Source of the DNA: Cavia porcellus
Taxonomy: Eukaryota > Chordata > Mammalia > Rodentia > Caviidae
Assembly: GCF_034190915.1 (NCBI RefSeq)
Contig: NW_026947484.1
Coordinates: 69,209,482-69,273,481, forward strand
DNA length: 64,000 bases
Reading direction: 5' to 3'
Position numbers and translations under genes: made by a program. This document shows positions 59,371-64,000 of this stretch, one piece after another; the first letter of the stretch is position 1, and the number at the start of each line of letters is the position of its first letter. The notes beneath the pieces were generated by a model. That model had not been told where the DNA came from. It saw nothing but the letters and a program-made list of their open reading frames with translations, and searched no databases.

Positions 59371-59816
59371 TTAGTTCTGATCATCAACTTGACTAGATTG
59401 AGAAACGTCTAAGAAATTAGCAAAGCACATTCTGGTATATCTATGAGTGTTCAAGAAACAGTTAGCATGAGGCTCAGCAAACTGTAGAGGGAAACCCACC
59501 CTGAATGTGGGCATCACCATTCAGTAGGCTGAGGGCCCAGATATAACAAAACCAGAACAAGAAGGAAGGCTACCAGTGCATGCATGTTCTCTCTCTCTCC
59601 CTGTCTCCATCTCTCCCTTTCCCTCTTTCTGTCTCCCTCACTCTCTCTCTGCTTCCTGGTTGCCATGAGATGAGCAGCTTTCCCCCATTATACACTTCCA
59701 CAGGCCTAAAAGCAGTGCCACATATTGAGCCTGGACTGAAACCTCTGGAACCATGAGTCTTTTAAATTGACTTTCTCAGGTATTTTTGTCACAGTGATGG
59801 AAAATTAACTAACACA
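59371..59816 (+). mobile_element. LTR-like repeat (ERVL/MaLR type)
   Basis: 'gatcatcaacttgactagat', 'agaaattagcaaagcacatt', 'aacccaccctgaatgtggg', a TC-rich stretch, 'gactgaaacctctggaacca', and the end 'ggaaaattaactaacaca'. Overall it resembles an ERVL/MaLR LTR. The family could not be named. Confidence 0.5.
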
Positions 59817-59905
59817 ACAAGACACTCAAAGGATTTAAGTAAGGAAACATTGTCTGTTTCATAGTTTAACGATTACTCTGTATGCTACATGGAGAGTGGA
59901 TTAAA

Positions 59906-60098
59906 GGAATGGTTCTGCAAGTAAAGTTCCCAGGCCAGCAGCATCAGCATTACCTGCAAATTTGTTAAAAATATGCATTCTCAAACCCTAATCCAAAATG
60001 CAATAATCCCAGGCTCTTTAGGGGTTAAAGCCAGTGACTTGTGCTTTAACAGGCTCTCTGGGAGATTCTTCCACATGTCCATATTTGAAAGCTATTGG
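59906..60098 (+). mobile_element. MER5A-like hAT-Charlie MITE
   Basis: 'ccaggccagcagcatcagca', 'ttacctgcaaatttgttaaa', 'aatatgcattctcaaaccct', 'agtgacttgtgctttaacag' follow the MER5A consensus in order. Confidence 0.85.
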
Positions 60099-60331
60099 GT
60101 CAGGGGAGATAAAAGTTGATCATAGGAAACAAGGTGAGAGACTTTTCTTGATATTATGGTTGTTACTGACCTGGTTCCTCTGCTGTAGGCCTAGATAAAG
60201 AGCCCTAGTTTAAGAAATGTTCTTTTAAAGTTAGAATTTCCCACAAGCAATACGGAAGGGAAAGAAAATCAATGGCAAAGACAGTCTATTTTCAGCAATA
60301 CCTGTCTTTTAGATGCGGAGGATAAAGAGGT

Positions 60332-60370
60332 TGTTTTTTGTTTGTTTGTTTGTTTGTTTGTTTGTTTTTG
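60332..60370. repeat. (GTTT)n microsatellite
   Basis: About nine TTTG units on the edge of an inverted LTR. Confidence 0.95.
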
Positions 60371-60815
60371 GTAGACATCTTAGTTACTTTTCTCATTGCT
60401 GAGACAAAATACATAACAACCACAGATTTTTTTTTAAAAAAAGATTTATTTTAGCTCACGCTGTGTAGAGGTTTCAGCTCCTAGTTGGCTGTCTCCAAGG
60501 CAGGGTGGCATGGCAGAGGAAAAAGTCCATGGAAGGCAGCAAGCAGCAAGTGATGAAAGCAGGGCTCTTTCTATCCTTTATATTATGCAGGCTACACGCC
60601 CTTAGAGTGAGGATCATTTGTAACCAAGGGTGCCTTCCCACTATCCATATCCATAATTATGCCAAACCAATCAATGGACTGATTTAGCAATTACACACCC
60701 TTGATCCAGCATCATACAATCCCAGCATCACACACTCTAGATCCAGCCACCTCTGAAAAAGCCCAGCTACGACCGCATGAGACTTTGGGGGAACATCTAG
60801 AAACAAGTCATAGTA
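60370..60815 (-). mobile_element. MaLR/ERVL-type LTR, minus strand
   Basis: At the left end, 'catcttagttacttttctca' followed by 'ttgctgagacaaaatac' is the antisense of a MaLR 3' end. Further right come 'tggcagaggaaaaagtccat', 'gccacctctgaaaaagccc' and 'acatctagaaacaagtcat'. Solo. Confidence 0.6.
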
Positions 60816-60959
60816 GAGGAGGTATGGGATTCAAAATGCTGCACTCAGACAGTGTTGTTGAGAAAAAGGAAACTGAACACTGAGTGCTTTTTGTATCTAC
60901 TCCATATCACTCACAGAATACAGTAATCTTGTGAATATGGGAGACTGGTTCTTTTAAAA

Positions 60960-61135
60960 CCTGTGGTTCATATAGACCAGCCTGGGCATCTTAGTGACTT
61001 AGCAAAACCCCTGGATCAGTATTTACAAAAAAATAAAAGAAAAAGGGGGATGTGGCTCAATGGGAAGGTCCTAGATCTAACCCCCAATCCTGCAAAACAT
61101 GAAATAAATTAAAATAAAATAAAAAGTAAAACCTG
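60960..61135 (+). mobile_element. B1-ID composite SINE, 5' truncated
   Basis: 'gaccagcctgggcatcttag' and 'tgacttagcaaaacccctgg' are the B1 part. After an A-rich linker, 'ggggatgtggctcaatggga' (A box) and 'ctaacccccaatcctgc' are the ID part, with an A-rich AAATAAA tail. Confidence 0.82.
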
Positions 61136-61139
61136 TGCC

Positions 61140-61780
61140 TCATAAAGACTAGAGTTAGGAATGATCTACTCAAACACAGGCAGATGGCATGTTATCTGGG
61201 TCAAGGAAAATCAGTTACAAAGTTTTGCTAGAGGACAAATCCCTTTACATGTTTAGAAAGGATTTTCATATGTGTTCACACTAGAGTGTTCACCTCACAT
61301 CATTTTATAGTATTCCGTGTATAAAAGCATGCCATTCTTAATCAGGGACTCTCCCTGCAGGCATCACTGAAAATATCTTCTCTTGTTTGTGTGCTCACTA
61401 AGCTGAACTGTTATTAGGTTTTGTCAAGATCATCTAGACTCTTATGCAACCTGAGAATCATTCTATACACCAGCTTTATGGTGAAAGAATAAAATACCAC
61501 ATGCATGCCTGTCATTAAAGAGCTTTAAGAGAAATGAGTTTGGTACACTAGTTGGACAAACAGTTAAGCCAGAAACACTGCTGCAAAGGTGATGAGAGAG
61601 GCAGGAAAGTTGATCTCTTAGGAAGCCAAGACAGGTTTGGTGTAAAGGGAGCAAAGTCACTGCAGAAATAAGGGTTACCAAGGAAAATGGAGGAAAACAT
61701 GGAAACATGCTGGAGTAAAATGAAAAGACCAAGGATTGACACAGATAGGGTTTTAATTTGCTGGTTCGTACTAATCGTGA
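61140..61780. other. No recognised feature
   Basis: Single-copy-looking sequence. The minus frames at 61463-61790 overlap in different phases and lack motifs. Confidence 0.5.
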
Positions 61781-61784
61781 TAGT

Positions 61785-61935
61785 GAGCAAATTATACCAA
61801 TGCTTGGAGCCTCAACTTACTCACCTATGACATAGAGATTATAATTGGCTACTTGAAATAGATATTGCAAGATATTTGCAAAATCTTGCTGTTGAATGCC
61901 TACTATAGTGTTCAGAATAGCAGAGACTATCAGAT
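61785..61935 (+). mobile_element. MIR SINE
   Basis: 'ggagcctcaacttactcacc', 'tatgacatagagattataat' and 'gaatgcctactatagtgttc' give the MIR core and 3' order. Confidence 0.5.
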
Positions 61936-61939
61936 ACTG

Positions 61940-63455
61940 GTCATCTCCCTCCTCATCCTTGCCTCCACCCTAGCATAAGGCATGGGAAGAAGAAAAAGAT
62001 GTTACATGCAAGAGATTAAAAAAAACACAATAAAGATCTTTATTTATTTTGTATTTTCCTACTCCAAATATAAAACTATTGAAATTTTAATATCATACTT
62101 TTGTCAAGGATCATGTCCTATGATCTTGTTTGAGGATCCAAGTAGAAAAGGCAGAACACCCCTTTCACATCCTCCATGGATGATTGTGTGTCTCCAGGCT
62201 CCTGCCCCAGGCTGCATGATCACACTCGGGCAAGCATCCTCCCTATAGAGCTACTCAAACCATCTCAGCTCCGCCAACATGGACCAGCAGGCTTAGAACA
62301 GGACTGGGAGTCCTGCTGCCCCTTACCAAATGCCCTACACATTTAGGGAGATAAAGAAAACAAGAGCATTTGAACTTTATGTTCATAGGCCTAAATGATG
62401 AATGAAAATGTCCCAAAAGAATTTCTTCTGTCTTCACCCATGGAACATATTTTGTAGCAATCCGTAAAAGACCCCAGTCCACCCAAAGATCAAAGTAAAC
62501 TGATATGTAAAGAAATACACAAAGAAAGAAACCAGAAAGGTTCTGTGATTTGACCAAGCTCACATAATAAGTTTAATTTAAGCACCTCTGACTTTAGGGA
62601 GTCAACATTGCGTTTCTGTTTTTCTCAAAGAGCACAAACGACCCAACCTCGCATGCAGTACACCGTGTTTCTCTTCAGACAGTCTGTACTTGGAAAGTAA
62701 AAGTATCTTTTAAAATCCTTGCTGTTCTCCTCAGGCCAAACACTGCAACACTGATTTGAAGATGTTTACATTTGAGAAACAACTGCAAAATAAAATCATT
62801 CATTATGCCCCAAAGCAGCAAAGACCATCCCTGCCTGGCTACACTTGCAACTGGTATTTTATTAGCGAAAGACACTTTCTTTGGTTGCTAGCCAACATCA
62901 TTTGTTGTCTACTAATTTATTCACAAAGTAACTCCACTTATTTCTGTTTCTGATATTTCTGTTCTAGGAGACTCAGTATATTTAATGAGAGCACCAAAAA
63001 TATGCCCAACAGACAGTACAATTTGCAATCTAATAAGAAAGGCTATATTACATATCTATCAGGAATACAATATGGTTTAGGTATGAAGAACAAAAGAATT
63101 TCCTTGGAACATGTGGGCCCTAAGGCTCATAAGGAAGAGCAGAGATGCCACTGCTCGTGTGGTCTGCAAGAGTAATTTCCCAGCAAACCCAAGAGCACAG
63201 AGCAGCATTCCTGGCCAGCATTGGTGAAAGACAATAATAACTGACTGAGAAAACACATCCTACCTCCCCTTTCTGCTGTGTCTGCCAGACTGGCCACTCT
63301 TTAATTTGTTACCTTTTTAATAAAATTCCTTATGTTTTTCATAAAATAAAAAGGCCACAGACAAAGCAAAAGAAACAACTGAAAAATAGGCCAAAGAAAA
63401 CACCTAGTAGATGCTAGTACACATCCATTAACTGAAATTGCTCTGCATGTCTTAA
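61940..63455. other. Mostly single-copy sequence, no gene recognised
   Basis: 1.5 kb with a probable inverted MIR fragment at about 62525-62600 ('tgatttgaccaagctcacat'). Frames at 62255-62563 and 62675-62953 have no motif. Confidence 0.45.
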
Positions 63456-63459
63456 GTTT

Positions 63460-63562
63460 AAAGAATAGCACATTTCACCTGACTTGCAAGCAGGCAGTCG
63501 TGAGTTCGATCCCTGGTACCAATTAAAAAAAAAAAAAAAAAAAAAAAAGAATAGCACATTTC
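63460..63562 (+). mobile_element. Young-looking 5'-truncated tRNA-derived SINE with perfect TSD
   Basis: AAAGAATAGCACATTTC is repeated exactly at 63460-63476 and 63546-63562. Between them are only about 45 bases of tRNA-like 3' half (anticodon-arm-like CCTG...CAGG, then the B box GAGTTCGATCC and the end GGTACCA) and an uninterrupted A tail of about 24. It is probably an ID-related SINE subfamily. The perfect TSD and pure A tail suggest recent insertion. Confidence 0.9.
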
Positions 63563-63661
63563 TTTGTCTTCCCTAATTGAACCTATCATGAACCAGTGAC
63601 AAATTAGTAGAATGTCTGATATCCTCCCTTTTTTACTCTCTTTAAAGCGTCCAAAAGGCCT

Positions 63662-63710
63662 AGGAGTTTAGCACTCCAAAGAAGCAGAGGAGTTTAGCAC
63701 TCCAAAGAAG
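63662..63710. repeat. 26-bp tandem duplication
   Basis: A unit starting AGGAGTTTAGCACTCC occurs at 63662 and 63688. The 23 shared bases are identical. Confidence 0.95.
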
Positions 63711-64000
63711 TATGGAATGGTTCTGACGTCCCCACCCAGAACAGAGCCCTGGTGCTGCTCCTCTGTCCCTGTCACCTGTCACCACCTCTGCTGCCCAGCC
63801 AAGTCCCTACAGAACCTACTCCAGATTTCGCAGAAGATGATCCTATTCCCTCACAAATACATCTGATCCACAGTGTCGTTATTTCCAGAATCAGAGGTCT
63901 CACTTCTCAGCTTTCCCCTTTGCAGATGTCTCTACAAGGACCGTACCACAGTGACGTATGCTTTAGCCAGGGTAGACACAGAGCCACCTCTCTGGGTCTC
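63711..64000. other. No recognised feature
   Basis: C-rich single-copy-looking sequence to the window end. Confidence 0.45.

Noticed and set aside
1..64000. Prokaryotic operons, CRISPR arrays, tRNA or rRNA genes
   Set aside because: No spaced identical repeats of CRISPR type, no long tightly packed frames and no complete tRNA cloverleaf; SINE, LINE and LTR content is mammalian.

Overview
This is a 64 kb piece of a mammalian nuclear genome with no supportable protein-coding host gene. It has mammalian-wide repeats (MIR, L2, old L1, MER2, MER5A-like, MaLR and MLT2-like LTRs). It also has B1-ID composite SINEs and ID-type tRNA SINEs, which point to a rodent, most likely squirrel-related or another lineage with B1-ID dimers; the species cannot be fixed from this window. 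Nothing bacterial, viral-genome-like or CRISPR-like is present, and the open frames outside the retrotransposons look like chance.

The main content is a set of five related ORF1-only LINE-1 derivatives (half-L1, HAL1-like). Copy A (1-1215, +) is cut by the window start. Copy B (6332-10030, +) is complete, with a perfect 17-bp target-site duplication (TSD). Copy C (42419-47936, +) has a perfect 14-bp TSD and is split by copy D (43997-47177, +), which has its own 13-bp TSD (12/13). Copy E (57043-59330, -) looks full length.

The copies fall into two architectures. Type I (A, C, E; about 2.3 kb in C and E) carries an ORF1, a drastically deleted ORF2 in which only the start and extreme C-terminus remain with the same junction in all three, and a 3' UTR of about 130-155 bp tandem units. 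Type II (B 3.7 kb, D 3.2 kb) has ORF1 and the same kind of 3' repeats, but no ORF2 remnant and a shared extra 3' terminal block. B also has five or more 63-78 bp monomers in its 5' UTR. None encodes reverse transcriptase, so all would have needed L1 enzymes in trans.

Layout: 1-6.3 kb copy A, L2, L1M, an MLT2-like LTR and a long L2; 6.3-10 kb copy B; 10-27.5 kb mostly single-copy sequence with MIR, ID, simple repeats and one B1-ID; 27.5-30.8 kb an AT-rich stretch (possibly antisense L1) with a MaLR LTR inside; 30.8-41 kb mostly single copy with MIRs; 41-48 kb two LTRs and the nested C/D retrotransposons; 48-57 kb old repeats (LTR, MIR/ID, L1M, hAT, MER2); 57-59.3 kb copy E; 59.4-64 kb LTRs, MER5A, B1-ID and a young-looking 5'-truncated tRNA SINE.
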